DNA from: CAYFIW01 sp964343265
GTDB taxonomy: Bacteria > Chloroflexota > Dehalococcoidia > Lucifugimonadales > UBA826
Assembly: GCA_964343265.1 (NCBI GenBank)
Contig: CAYFIW010000012.1
Coordinates: 1-40,071, forward strand
Direction of reading: 5' to 3'
DNA length: 40,071 bases
Shown here: piece after piece, positions 1 through 9,000 of the stretch
Layout of the letters: every line of letters begins with the position of its first letter
Numbering within the stretch: position 1 is the stretch's first letter
Made by a program: the position numbers and the translations under genes
Notes under the pieces: generated by a model
What the model saw: only the letters and a program-made list of their open reading frames with translations
What the model was told of the DNA's origin: nothing
Database searches by the model: none

Positions 1-1597
1 GTGACAGCGATTCTGGGACAAAACCCTTGTTCAGTGTTACTGAAATAGTAGTTAGCGAGCATAAAAATACTAGTATCGTGATTAATGGAGTGAAGCCTCT
101 AATTCCGGTGTCAAAATCTGGCCCCGTGCTGGTTGTAAACACACTGAATATCCATGGAGATATTGCCACCACTATCGCAATTAATATGTTTATTTTCCAA
201 CGGCGTGAAATAGGAGATTTCCAGAAAAGTAACAATGAGCTCGGCATAATAACTATGAACAGTGGAGCCCACATTATTAAACCATGTCCGATTCCGGTTT
301 TAACCTGGGTAGTAAATATTCCAGATGCAGAGGTTTGAAAGTCATATAAATATGGGGTCAGAAAAAGAATACTGAGAATAAGAATAATAGCTGGCATCCA
401 GAGCATTTTTGGGTCTGGTTTTGAATCTGCGGCTAATATTTTTAAAAAAAATATTGCAAGTAATGAGGCCACTAATATTGGCAAATTCCATAGATTGGAG
501 AATGTAGCGCTGAATAGACATGTTGCCGATATGACACATGTGAAAATATTGGTTGCATTAAAACTGGCGAATTGTTTCCCATTTGTAAAAATGAACAAAA
601 GAGCTATGAATGTTACAAGAAAAGGCGTAGACATTACGTGAGGATGTAGGTCCCCCAAAAGGTAGCTGAAGAAAGGGAATTCTGTGATCGTGTAATCTAA
701 ACCTTTTAGGTTACATTCGTTTCCAAAAAAATTCGTTATCCTAGAAGCTTTGAACCACCACCAGAAGTCGATCGGTCTCCAAGAATCCACAACTGTAGTA
801 GTATCATCAGTCATCCCATCAATACACACTAGATTCCAAAATGACGAAGACCCAATCATGTTTTGTCGGAGCAGTTCCATAAAGCCTTGCAAATTTGCAA
901 GTAAGATTGCGGAGATTACTGAAATAATGCCAAATAAAAACCGTGTTGAGAGTCTTGGTATTATTCTTAATAGAGTGGAGGATAATCCAAATACACTTAT
1001 TGCAACAAGGCTCGGCACAGTGGCCATACTTAGGTTGTATGCAACTTCAGGTCTAATTGCGCTAAGTTTACCTATATTCCCGAAAATCCAATATCCAAAA
1101 TAGTAGTAGCTAATATTTGCATCTTTCATCCAGGGATCAATTGGACCACCTGTATCTGAAATCAACATAGCATTAAGAAACGCAAAATCCATGGGCTGTT
1201 CCGTATGGCTTATTGCAGGATGAAGATATCTGACAAATAAAAATATAAAGTAAGTAGTAAGAAATACAGATTCACATGCAAAGAGGTATTTCCAACGGGT
1301 TTGTATATATGACAGGATTTCATCCCTGTAATAAAAGAAGATATATCCACATCCTATAGTCAGGAGTGCTAGGATCAAATATATCCAAATGATCAATGTG
1401 CCAAAAGGTATAAATAAATTTGCCATCCATGTGGCAAGACCTATTGTGGCCAGCCCCAAGGGTTTTGAAAAACAATAGCCTTTGTCTTCGGAGCCAGCGA
1501 AAATTTTGAAAATAATTGGTAAAAATATAAAACCAATCAATTCAATTACAAGTAACCAAATTATGGGTGCCGTCATGGATACATTATATGTCCACAT
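1..1597 (-). CDS. DUF2298 'YYY' family multi-pass membrane protein (3' end cut by window edge)
   Basis: An uninterrupted minus-strand frame runs from ATG at 1597 to the window edge: 532 codons with no stop, so the gene is partial. An in-frame TAA sits directly before the ATG, which fixes the start at 1597 or at a second Met 7 codons later. The protein is very hydrophobic, with many predicted transmembrane helices from about residue 10 onward. After helix 4 it has the HTEQPMDFAFLNA stretch, then DANISYYYFGYW (three Tyr at 164-166) and later EFPFFSYLLGDLHPHV. These are hallmarks I know from the Chloroflexi/archaeal YYY (DUF2298) membrane family, thought to be GT-C-like glycosyltransferases; the biochemical role is unproven. 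The rest of the gene lies to the left. The upstream amidase is on the same strand, 131 bp away. Confidence 0.85.
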   Translation of the reverse strand, partial: MWTYNVSMTAPIIWLLVIELIGFIFLPIIFKIFAGSEDKGYCFSKPLGLATIGLATWMANLFIPFGTLIIWIYLILALLTIGCGYIFFYYRDEILSYIQTRWKYLFACESVFLTTYFIFLFVRYLHPAISHTEQPMDFAFLNAMLISDTGGPIDPWMKDANISYYYFGYWIFGNIGKLSAIRPEVAYNLSMATVPSLVAISVFGLSSTLLRIIPRLSTRFLFGIISVISAILLANLQGFMELLRQNMIGSSSFWNLVCIDGMTDDTTTVVDSWRPIDFWWWFKASRITNFFGNECNLKGLDYTITEFPFFSYLLGDLHPHVMSTPFLVTFIALLFIFTNGKQFASFNATNIFTCVISATCLFSATFSNLWNLPILVASLLAIFFLKILAADSKPDPKMLWMPAIILILSILFLTPYLYDFQTSASGIFTTQVKTGIGHGLIMWAPLFIVIMPSSLLLFWKSPISRRWKINILIAIVVAISPWIFSVFTTSTGPDFDTGIRGFTPLITILVFLCSLTTISVTLNKGFVPESLS

Positions 1598-1728
1598 TTA
1601 GCGATTCGTGACACTCTTGTAATCAATATCCCCAAGTTTAAATATTCGGTTTTGTGAGAGAGACACTGTTGAAAACAATTCAAGTTTATTTTTTTGGTTA
1701 TGTTCCACAACCTTGATATGGACGTGAA

Positions 1729-3084
1729 TTACTCTATCAAGGGTGTCTTTAGATGAAAATCTGTAGCTTTTTGAAAATTGTGGGCAATTTGTAACGTTAG
1801 ATAGTCTGTGTGTTGTTTTGTAGAAATCATAAGTCCAGTGGGCATGCCATCTTTGTCAAATCCATTTGGCACTGATATGGATGGCTGTCTTGATTGATTG
1901 AATACTCTTGTATTCCTACTTTTGAGGTCAAGACTTTCTTGCTTTTTGCCTATAATTTCAGCAACTTGATTACACGTAGGAACAATATATCCGTCTATGC
2001 CTCCTGCATGTAGTGTTCTTTCGAATTCCAATTCTAAATGCGCGCGCCCTTCTAAAGATCTTACATATTCATGTACAGAGTCATCGAGACCTTTCAATAA
2101 GGACTTACGAACTTCTTCTCCGATTAAGTGACTATTATTCCTAAGTACATTTTCTACATATGTTGCCCCTTCAACACGCGCGATTGAATTAGGTGTATAC
2201 CTCACATTTGGTTCAGACTCAGTAATTTTGATGCCTAGGGTAGATAGTATTTTTAAAGATTCCTCAAAGGAGCTTATGACAGAATTTTCACAATTTTCTA
2301 GTAGGCTTGGGATGATCGCCAATGTCAAACCACTGATAGAGTGTTCTATTTGATTTGTAAAGGATTGTTTTATACATGGGCCTACCATAGATTCCAGCAT
2401 AAGAGCGCAGTCATACGCTGATCTTGCCATAGGTCCTGCATGATCCAAGGTCTTTGATAAAGGTATTATTCCTTGTGTGCTTACAAGTCCGTAGGTTGGC
2501 TTGTGTCCTGTTATTCCGCAGAATGCCGCAGGGTTTCTGACGGAGCCTCCAGTGTCTGTGCCAAGTGCTGCCGGAACTTGACCAGCGGCTAGCGCCGCTC
2601 CTGAGCCTCCGGAGGAGCCTCCTGGAATGCGGTCCAGGCCCCATGGATTACGAGTGGGCCCATAGTGGGGGTTATTGGTAGTCATACCAAAAGCTAACTC
2701 ATGAGTGTTAGTTTTACCCATCATGATCATACCGGCTTGGGACAGTAATTCCACGACTTTTGCGTTTTCTTGGGGTACTCTATTCTGGTATGCCAATGTG
2801 CCACCAGCAGTTGTTATCCCTGTGGTGTCGTAAAGATCTTTTACTGCTAACGGTATTCCATCGAGAGGACTTTTTGGCTCTTTTGATGAAATACGCTTAT
2901 CCGCATCCTTTGCTTGTTCCATTGCTAGGTCTGCAGTAACAAGAACAAAGGAATTTATGATCGAGTTGGTTTTATCTATGTTACTAAGAGTATCTTGAGT
3001 AAGCTCAACAGCAGATATCGTTTTATTGTCTAAGAGGTTTCTGAGCTGAAATATGGAACGGTAATCACTTGTAACTGTTTTCAT
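1729..3084 (-). CDS. Amidase signature family protein (GatA-like amidase)
   Basis: This is an amidase-signature hydrolase of 451 residues from ATG 3084. A frame extension to TTG 3099 adds only five residues and has no better ribosome site. The Ser-cisSer-Lys triad is visible: Lys82 in LAVKDLYD, cis-Ser157 in GGSSGGSGAA and nucleophile Ser181 in GTDTGGSVRNPA, with the 75- and 24-residue spacings of GatA. The family hydrolyses amide bonds. In GatA the ammonia is passed to Glu-tRNAGln or Asp-tRNAAsn, but gatB and gatC are not adjacent. A stand-alone amidase on a small amide is therefore as likely as GatA itself, and the substrate cannot be read from sequence. It lies downstream of ftsY on the same strand after a 158-bp AT-rich spacer. 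Confidence 0.88.
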   Translation of the reverse strand: MKTVTSDYRSIFQLRNLLDNKTISAVELTQDTLSNIDKTNSIINSFVLVTADLAMEQAKDADKRISSKEPKSPLDGIPLAVKDLYDTTGITTAGGTLAYQNRVPQENAKVVELLSQAGMIMMGKTNTHELAFGMTTNNPHYGPTRNPWGLDRIPGGSSGGSGAALAAGQVPAALGTDTGGSVRNPAAFCGITGHKPTYGLVSTQGIIPLSKTLDHAGPMARSAYDCALMLESMVGPCIKQSFTNQIEHSISGLTLAIIPSLLENCENSVISSFEESLKILSTLGIKITESEPNVRYTPNSIARVEGATYVENVLRNNSHLIGEEVRKSLLKGLDDSVHEYVRSLEGRAHLELEFERTLHAGGIDGYIVPTCNQVAEIIGKKQESLDLKSRNTRVFNQSRQPSISVPNGFDKDGMPTGLMISTKQHTDYLTLQIAHNFQKATDFHLKTPLIE

Positions 3085-3242
3085 CGCTGCATAATACAAA
3101 AATTTTTAATAAGAGCATATATGAAATAATAAGACGTGAACCCATTATAATTATCGGATCAAATTTATATTGTGTGATGTAAGCCTAAAATGAGATGTCT
3201 TTTTGTAGGAAATTGTTATTGATTGAATTTCAATGAACTGTA

Positions 3243-4190
3243 TTAATTTTCGGTTATCGCAATATCTATTAATGAATCGACAAATTGATTTGCGTCAAAC
3301 AGTGCCATATCGCTTTCTGACTCACCTGTGCCAACAAATAAAATCGGTAATCTAACGTCTTTTACTATTGGTAGGGCTATACCCCCTTTGGCGGACCCAT
3401 CAAGTTTAGAAAGGAAAACTCCATCGCAAGGTACTGCCTCCTGGAAAGATTGTGCTTGAGATATTCCATTTTGGCCAGTCGTAGCATCTATGGTTAATAA
3501 TACTTTCACCTTGTTATCTCCAGCCTCTCTTGTGGATATTCTATGTATCTTTTTTAGTTCTTCCATCAAATTTGATTTATCTTGTAGCCTTCCGGCTGTA
3601 TCAATTATTGCGATGTCGGCCTTTCTGCTTTTTGCCGCAGATATAGTATCGAAAGCTACGGCTCCAGGATCGGATCCTGGTTGATGGGCAATCATTGTCA
3701 CAGAAAGCTTATCGGCCCAGGACTTAAGTTGTTCTGGAGCAGCAGCTCTAAAAGTGTCGCCGGCACCAACTAGAATTTCTTTTCCATTTTCTATATACCA
3801 ATTTGCCAGTTTCGCGATAGTTGTCGTTTTTCCTGCCCCATTGACACCAACCATCAATATCACAAGAGGACTTCCGTTGGTATCCATGAGCCAGTTGGGT
3901 GACTTTATAGACAGTATTTCAATTAATATTTGTTTTAACAATAAGAAAGCATCGTTTTTGGATCCATTTGATTTATTAGAATGACGCGTTTTTAGTTCAG
4001 TAATAATTTGTTCGGTGGTTGTTAAACCCACGTCTGAAGAAACTAAAATGTCTTCAAGATCGTCTAATAACTCATCGTTCAGAAGATTGTTGGTAAACAA
4101 ATTTTTGATTTGTCCCAGCATAGAGCCCCTTGTTTTTGTCAAAGCACCCTTTAGATTTTCTTGATTATTTTTTTTGAAAAATTTCAGCAT
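3243..4190 (-). CDS. ftsY: Signal recognition particle receptor FtsY
   Basis: FtsY is the SRP receptor GTPase that docks ribosome-SRP complexes at the inner face of the membrane. The 315-residue protein begins directly with the N domain (four-helix region, about residues 10-95); the long acidic A domain of enterobacteria is absent, as in many short FtsY proteins. The G domain shows the P-loop GVNGAGKTT at 115-123, the DTFRAAAPEQL insertion element, DTAGRLQ (G3), SKLDGSAKGG (G4, Ser for the usual Thr) and GTGES near the C terminus. The start is ATG 4190, with AAAGGA just upstream as ribosome site. It is divergent from the LysR gene at 4285 across 94 bp of very AT-rich DNA. Confidence 0.96.
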   Translation of the reverse strand: MLKFFKKNNQENLKGALTKTRGSMLGQIKNLFTNNLLNDELLDDLEDILVSSDVGLTTTEQIITELKTRHSNKSNGSKNDAFLLLKQILIEILSIKSPNWLMDTNGSPLVILMVGVNGAGKTTTIAKLANWYIENGKEILVGAGDTFRAAAPEQLKSWADKLSVTMIAHQPGSDPGAVAFDTISAAKSRKADIAIIDTAGRLQDKSNLMEELKKIHRISTREAGDNKVKVLLTIDATTGQNGISQAQSFQEAVPCDGVFLSKLDGSAKGGIALPIVKDVRLPILFVGTGESESDMALFDANQFVDSLIDIAITEN

Positions 4191-4284
4191 TTTCCTTTTG
4201 AAATCCTTAATTAATATGTGCTTCCATAATATTAATTTCTAGTATATATTTTTACATATGATATTCAAGTAAAGGGAATTTTGA

Positions 4285-5184
4285 ATGGAACTCAGAGAAT
4301 TAAAAAGTTTTGTATCTGCTGCTCGCCATAATAGTGTTTCAAAGGCGGCAGAGGAGCTAGGTTTGGGTCAACCTACGGTTACGACACATGTCAAGAAGCT
4401 AGAAAAAGAATTGTCTATGGTGCTCTTTGATAGGATAACTCGACCTATACGGCTTACTCTGTCTGGACAAGCTATTTTTGAATTAGTAGAACCATTGATT
4501 GATGGAATAGAGTCTCTCGCTATCCGTACCTCAGAGGCAGAGGAACGAGGACCGGTCACAATTGCTTCTACACCGGATATTATTCCCCATACTTTATTGA
4601 GGGTTGTTAGAGTTTTTAATGATCTCCATCCTAATGTATATCTCAAGATACATTCAGCAACAAGAACTGAAGTAATATCTATGGTTCGAAAGGGTGAGAT
4701 AGATGCTGGAATAATCCAATATCCTGAAAGAGGTGACGATTTGGATTTCGAGCCTTTGTTTCTTTATGAGAGGGTTTTGATAGCCCCAAAAGATCACGAG
4801 CTTCTTTCTAAACCCATAGATTCGTTAGACCCAATAGCCGAATATCCTCTCATTTTAATGGCGAAGGGCACATACACACGTCATATTCTTGAAGAACAAC
4901 TTCAAAAGAGTGGTCTAAATTACGAAGTAATTATGGAACTCGAGAGTATGGATATGATAAAGAAATTTGTATCTTTGGGAATGGGTGTTTCGGTAGGTCC
5001 GAGATTAGCTATTGAGGAAGAAGATTTAAAGGAATTAGGTATGATCAGTTTGGCTAATTTTCTTCCTGTTGATCAGGCTGGGCTACTCACATTACCTGGG
5101 AAAACCCTTTCAACCCCTGCGTCTAAATTCATGTCAGTTATGAGGGACGTACTTAAGGTTTCAGAATCTTTTCGGACAGTTTGA
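4285..5184 (+). CDS. LysR-family transcriptional regulator
   Basis: A full-length LysR-type regulator of 299 residues. The N-terminal winged helix-turn-helix (about residues 18-37, SKAAEELGLGQPTVTTHV) is followed by a linker helix and a periplasmic-binding-protein-like effector domain (about 90-295). The start is ATG 4285 with AAAGGGA about 8 nt upstream. LysR proteins usually regulate a divergent neighbour, which here would be ftsY; that would be unusual, so the target may lie elsewhere. The effector is unknown. The last 32 bp overlap the convergent end of the sortase gene, so the two transcripts are antisense at their 3' ends. Confidence 0.93.
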   Translation: MELRELKSFVSAARHNSVSKAAEELGLGQPTVTTHVKKLEKELSMVLFDRITRPIRLTLSGQAIFELVEPLIDGIESLAIRTSEAEERGPVTIASTPDIIPHTLLRVVRVFNDLHPNVYLKIHSATRTEVISMVRKGEIDAGIIQYPERGDDLDFEPLFLYERVLIAPKDHELLSKPIDSLDPIAEYPLILMAKGTYTRHILEEQLQKSGLNYEVIMELESMDMIKKFVSLGMGVSVGPRLAIEEEDLKELGMISLANFLPVDQAGLLTLPGKTLSTPASKFMSVMRDVLKVSESFRTV

Positions 5185-6172
5185 CATCTACTAATTTGGC
5201 CGTTACCAGCTGGCGATGGTCGTAGTAAGGCCTATTCGAACAAGTTACTAAGACTATGTGGTCATTACCAGGGTCATAGAGTTTCAAGTCAGATTCATGC
5301 ATTACTTGTGATTTAATCGCCTGGTATACAAACTCGTTCTTGTCAGTTGAGAGTAGAACGTAAACAGGGTCACCGTCTCTTAGCATGTCAGCTACGTCTG
5401 GGAGATTATGAAAGACATTCCCTTCGCTTTTTATAGGGCTTTCCAAATGTCCGAAATACCAACCTGTTACGCTACTATCAAAATCTTGATTGTACGGAAT
5501 TCTTCCAACAATATTTTTCGGTGTTTCATATTCCCATTCCCCATCTTTTTGGATTATTTTTAGATTCTCTATTGATGAATCGACTCCAATTGCTGGGATT
5601 TGCATGGTAAGTGGTAATTGCATCAAATCAACGACGGTTAAATTTGCAACTCTTTCTGAAGAACTCTTATCAGTAATTATTTGTGGGCTTTCATTTTCGC
5701 CGGCCCATGTAGGGTCTGCCCAATCTTTAGGATGAATCGAAGATACAAAATCATTAGAGGCATATCCATTTAATAAAGGAGTAATTGAATGGGATTTCAC
5801 CTGGATTTCTAAGTTCATTGATTCTGGTTGAGGCGTTAAAAAAAATAAGTTATTTTCCTTGGCATATTCTTTTTTCTCAACGGATAGAGCTATTGTTTTT
5901 TCTGGCTGCTCTACTGATTTGTTATCTGGTGGTACTACAAAAGAATGATGGGATTGTTCTTTGGCATGAACAAAATCTTTGTCAGTGTTTTTATCATCAA
6001 TTACAACGATTTTTGTAGCGTCAACATTGTCAACTTGAATTGATGCGTTTAAATCATCAAGTTTACTTTCTGAGTAAATGCCCAATATGTACATCGACAC
6101 CGAAAAAACAATTAGGGTGGAACCAGTTATTGCCAATATTAGGCCTAATGTTTTCTGTCCAGATAATTTCAT
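5153..6172 (-). CDS. Membrane-anchored sortase family protein
   Basis: A sortase-type transpeptidase of 339 residues. It has an N-terminal signal-anchor helix (about residues 8-33), a long low-complexity polar linker (about 35-190) and a C-terminal sortase beta-barrel. Catalytic residues are visible: His242 in WYFGHLESP, Cys311 in LVTCSN and Arg320 in DHRQLVTAKL. Sortases cleave a C-terminal sorting motif and join the protein to an amine on the cell surface; the substrate is not in this window. I start it at ATG 6172. The frame can extend four codons to TTG 6184, but neither start has a clear ribosome site. The long spacer would hold the catalytic domain well away from the membrane. The 3' end overlaps the LysR gene by 32 bp. 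Confidence 0.88.
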   Translation of the reverse strand: MKLSGQKTLGLILAITGSTLIVFSVSMYILGIYSESKLDDLNASIQVDNVDATKIVVIDDKNTDKDFVHAKEQSHHSFVVPPDNKSVEQPEKTIALSVEKKEYAKENNLFFLTPQPESMNLEIQVKSHSITPLLNGYASNDFVSSIHPKDWADPTWAGENESPQIITDKSSSERVANLTVVDLMQLPLTMQIPAIGVDSSIENLKIIQKDGEWEYETPKNIVGRIPYNQDFDSSVTGWYFGHLESPIKSEGNVFHNLPDVADMLRDGDPVYVLLSTDKNEFVYQAIKSQVMHESDLKLYDPGNDHIVLVTCSNRPYYDHRQLVTAKLVDVKLSEKILKP

Positions 6173-6257
6173 ATGTACACGCAACGTAAATGCTCTATTT
6201 TACGTAATCGACTGTTATAAGCGAATTATACGTGAATTGATTTTCTTAATATCGGCC

Positions 6258-6308
6258 ATAAAATTAAAAAGGGAGACCATTAAACTCGGTCTCCCTTTTT
6301 AATTTTAT
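6258..6308 (-). terminator. Perfect 21-bp hairpin terminator
   Basis: Arms at 6258-6278 and 6288-6308 are exact reverse complements (AAAAAGGGAGACC core) with a 9-nt loop. The A/T-rich outer arms give a U-run when read on either strand. It lies 7 bp after the stop of the small Cys-pair gene and before the sortase start, so on the minus strand it should end the small gene's transcript and insulate the sortase. Confidence 0.9.
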
Positions 6309-6315
6309 ATGCGGT

Positions 6316-6528
6316 TTATCGGATTCTGGGAGAGTGAGACGCTCCACTCGCTATGGGTTCATTTAAATAAACGTCACCATTACGGATTTTGATATTAAAT
6401 CCGCAACTCGGGTTACTGCAAACCCAGGCCTTGTAGTGAATTGGTGCTCCTTGGCTCCCGAAATCAGATAATGGTAGCAGGTCTCCATCACTGCATTCCC
6501 TGCAATCGGGATATGCGCTTTCAGTCAT
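6316..6528 (-). CDS. Small conserved-looking protein with two Cys pairs (putative zinc ribbon)
   Basis: A 70-residue soluble protein starting at ATG 6528, with AGGAG 7 nt upstream and a strong terminator directly after the stop, so it is a real monocistronic gene. It contains Cys9-x2-Cys12 and Cys37-x4-Cys42 (CRECSDGD and CSNPSCGFN). Together these could bind one zinc ion in a ribbon-type fold. The layout CxxC, DFGSQGAP, AWVCSNPSC looks like a short zinc-finger protein that recognises or stabilises something, but I do not recognise a named family and assign no function. Confidence 0.75.
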   Translation of the reverse strand: MTESAYPDCRECSDGDLLPLSDFGSQGAPIHYKAWVCSNPSCGFNIKIRNGDVYLNEPIASGASHSPRIR

Positions 6529-6963
6529 ATAAACACTCCTATCTTCCCAGCGTTCTTTTTAAATTACAGGTTCAAGACTAGCATGCTTGTGACGAAAAGA
6601 ACAAGTATTAATTTTTAGTCCTAAATCTAAAATGTCAATTATTGTGATTTAGAAATAACGTTAGTGTCAGAGTTTTGTTTGGTTCATATACANNNNNNNN
6701 NNNNNNNNNNNNNNNNNNNNNNNNNNNNNNNNNNNNNNNNNNNNNNNNNNNNNNNNNNNNNNNNNNNNNNNNNNNNNNNNNNNNNNNNNNNNATATACAT
6801 TATGAAATTATTGAGTTTTGAAACATGCATGAAAATTAAATTTATTTAACATGGTGAGTGAGAATTGCAAAAAATTTCCTCTTGAAGAAATTCTATTTAA
6901 TGACTAATCCTCGATTAAAATGATGTTAAATTAAATGTAAATTAATTTGAAAACTGAGCGCTG
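6529..6963. other. AT-rich intergenic region containing the scaffold gap
   Basis: These 435 bases lie between the start of the small Cys-pair gene and the end of the amidohydrolase gene. They hold the promoter side of the small gene (no convincing -35/-10 pair), the N-run, and about 170 bp of AT-rich sequence on the right in which I see no ORF, RNA or repeat. Confidence 0.6.
6693..6792. other. Assembly gap (100 N)
   Basis: Exactly 100 N, the usual placeholder for a scaffold gap of unknown size. The left contig ends in ...CATATACA and the right one begins ATATACATT, so both edges share ATATACA. Confidence 0.97.
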
Positions 6964-7797
6964 TTAGCCAAATAATTTTAGGGCTGTCAGTGACTTTATT
7001 TGTCTTTTTGTAAGTGGATCAAAACCAGATCTGTCAATTTGCTTGAGGATTACATTTGGGTTTACCAAAGGATAATCACTCCCAAATAAAATTTTCTGGG
7101 GTCCACAAATTTTTTCTACTACTTGGAAAATTCTAGGATCGTAAAGCAGATTCGTTGCAGCGGTATCGAAATAAACATTTGAGAAAGCACTATCTACCTC
7201 AGGCATTAATAAATAAAAAGGTAGACCTCCACCCCAGTGGGCCAGAACAATTTCTGATTCAGGAAAATTCGATACAAATTTTTCGACGGTGTCTGGATAA
7301 GTTATGCCTTTACCTGAATATTTGTGCCCAACTGGCTCTGAACAATGAATTACAACAGGTAAGTTTTTAGAATCAACTAATTGCATGAATGGTTTCATTA
7401 AAGAATATTCGCCTAGGTCAATTCCTTGGTTAGTAGTGTGGATTTCTCCTATACCCTTAGCTCCTTTTTGTACACAACGTTCAGCTTCATAGACACCTTT
7501 AAATTCACCACAAGGGATAATCCCGGTTACGGGAATAAGTCTTTCTGGGTACTTAGTGGCGGACTCTAACAAGTAGTCGTTGACGTATTGATTTAATGAA
7601 TGATCCGTCCATCCCATTCCCATCACCACCGAAATTTTGATACCTCGTTCATCCATAGAGTTTATTAATGCTTCAGCTGTGCTGGTTTTAGTTCTTGGGT
7701 TAAACAGTTCATTTAAAGTAGAATCGGTTTTTGAGTATTTGGATATATTTTTGGTAATTTCTAATGGCAGAATATGTGTGTGACTGTCTACTATCAT
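6964..7797 (-). CDS. Amidohydrolase family 2 (TIM-barrel metal-dependent hydrolase)
   Basis: A 277-residue amidohydrolase-2 protein of the ACMSD/gamma-resorcylate decarboxylase-like type. Metal ligands are in the expected order: Asp4-Ser-His6-Thr-His8 on strand 1, His151 (VVIHCSEP), His187 (LAHWGGG) and Asp241 (FGSDYP). Members hydrolyse or decarboxylate small cyclic or carboxylated compounds with Zn or Mn; the substrate is unknown here. The start is ATG 7797, with AGGAC about 8 nt upstream. It is divergent from the dehydrogenase at 7910 across 112 bp, so the two may be co-regulated. The lid region typical of larger members is short, matching the compact subgroup. Confidence 0.88.
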   Translation of the reverse strand: MIVDSHTHILPLEITKNISKYSKTDSTLNELFNPRTKTSTAEALINSMDERGIKISVVMGMGWTDHSLNQYVNDYLLESATKYPERLIPVTGIIPCGEFKGVYEAERCVQKGAKGIGEIHTTNQGIDLGEYSLMKPFMQLVDSKNLPVVIHCSEPVGHKYSGKGITYPDTVEKFVSNFPESEIVLAHWGGGLPFYLLMPEVDSAFSNVYFDTAATNLLYDPRIFQVVEKICGPQKILFGSDYPLVNPNVILKQIDRSGFDPLTKRQIKSLTALKLFG

Positions 7798-7909
7798 ATT
7801 TTGTCCTGTTAGAAATTCGTAAAGCTTTATAATTTGTTACTTTAATAGTAATGGGTCGCTGATTGTATTAATAATTCTGCACTAACGAAGTGTAAATTGG
7901 GAGTGTTTT

Positions 7910-8947
7910 ATGAAGGCTGTTTATTTAGAGCAACACGGAGGGCCAGAGGTTTTAACCTACGGGGAAGTAGAAGATCAGCCGATGGGTGCCTCGGAAGTTA
8001 GAATAAAAGTTAGGGCCTGTGCTCTTAATAGATTGGATTTATACACCAGAGCAGGTTTAAGAGGCACGACTATCAATTTTGACGGACCGCATGTTCTTGG
8101 CGCGGATGTGTCGGGTGAAATCGTTGAGGTAGGTAGTGATGTAAAAAACTTGAGTGAGAATATGAGGGTTCTTGTAAATCCTAGGGTTACATGCATGCAG
8201 TGCAGGTATTGCCTTTCTGGAAAAACAGAGTTTTGTCCAAGATCTTCAATGGTTGGATCTAGCAAATTTGGGGGATACGCTGAGTTCATAGTAGTTTCAT
8301 CTTCTTCGGTAATTCCCATTCCGGATGTTTTAGATTTTGTTCAAGCTGCTTCCTTACCTACGGTATTTATGCCTTCATGGAACATATTAGTCAGGACAGC
8401 TCAACTACAACCATGGGAGATTGCATTGGTTCCATCTGCTTCTAGTGGTGTCGGTACTGCTGCGATACAAGTTGCAAAGAATATTTGTGGTTCCAATGTA
8501 ATTGCAACCACAAGTACAGATGAAAAAGCCTCAAAAGCGTTGGATATCGGTGCCGATTATGCTCTTAACTACAGAGAGGACAATTTAGCTGAAAAAATTA
8601 AAGAAATCACTCAAGGCGCTGGTATAGATGTGGTAATTGATCATGTTGGGACGGATTTATGGAATGCTGTTAACAGAAGCCTCGCTGTTGGTGCGAGGTA
8701 TGGGATATGTGGAGTAACATCAGGGTACCGTGCTGAATTACAAATGGGAGCCATGTTCACGCGATATTTAACAATGTTTGGTGTATTTATGGGAAGACCA
8801 GAGGATCTTAGGCAGATTATATTCCACGCAGGAGAAGGCAATATTAGGGGTATTATAAGTAATACATATCCATTGGAGGATGCCAGGAAGGCTCATGAAG
8901 ATATGGAAAAACTTAATTTTTTTGGTAAATTGGTACTCACATTGTGA
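7910..8947 (+). CDS. Zinc-type medium-chain alcohol dehydrogenase/quinone reductase family protein
   Basis: A 345-residue MDR-superfamily NAD(P)-dependent oxidoreductase. The N-terminal GroES-like domain (1-130) carries the structural-zinc lobe with Cys95, Cys98, Cys101 and Cys109 (TCMQCRYCLSGKTEFC). Cys37 and His61 stand where catalytic-zinc ligands usually lie. The Rossmann domain starts near residue 165 with the nucleotide loop SASSGVGTAAIQVA. The C-terminal part resembles quinone oxidoreductase/crotonyl-CoA reductase-like members, so an alcohol/aldehyde or an enoyl substrate are both possible. The start is ATG 7910 with GGGAG 7 nt upstream. It converges with the hydroxyacid dehydrogenase at 9001. 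Confidence 0.9.
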   Translation: MKAVYLEQHGGPEVLTYGEVEDQPMGASEVRIKVRACALNRLDLYTRAGLRGTTINFDGPHVLGADVSGEIVEVGSDVKNLSENMRVLVNPRVTCMQCRYCLSGKTEFCPRSSMVGSSKFGGYAEFIVVSSSSVIPIPDVLDFVQAASLPTVFMPSWNILVRTAQLQPWEIALVPSASSGVGTAAIQVAKNICGSNVIATTSTDEKASKALDIGADYALNYREDNLAEKIKEITQGAGIDVVIDHVGTDLWNAVNRSLAVGARYGICGVTSGYRAELQMGAMFTRYLTMFGVFMGRPEDLRQIIFHAGEGNIRGIISNTYPLEDARKAHEDMEKLNFFGKLVLTL

Positions 8948-9000
8948 CGGCCCATGTCGAACGCCTAAGATATCCCGCTTGGTAATTAATAAATGGTTTA

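Noticed and set aside
27..1103. Plus-strand open frames at 27-338 and 750-1103, and a minus-strand one at 342-539
   Set aside because: All are antisense or out-of-frame shadows of the 532-codon YYY membrane protein, which has family motifs and stays open throughout.
6664..6849. Plus-strand frame crossing the N-run
   Set aside because: Its middle is 34 unknown residues; the sequence is not continuous and no family signal exists on either side.
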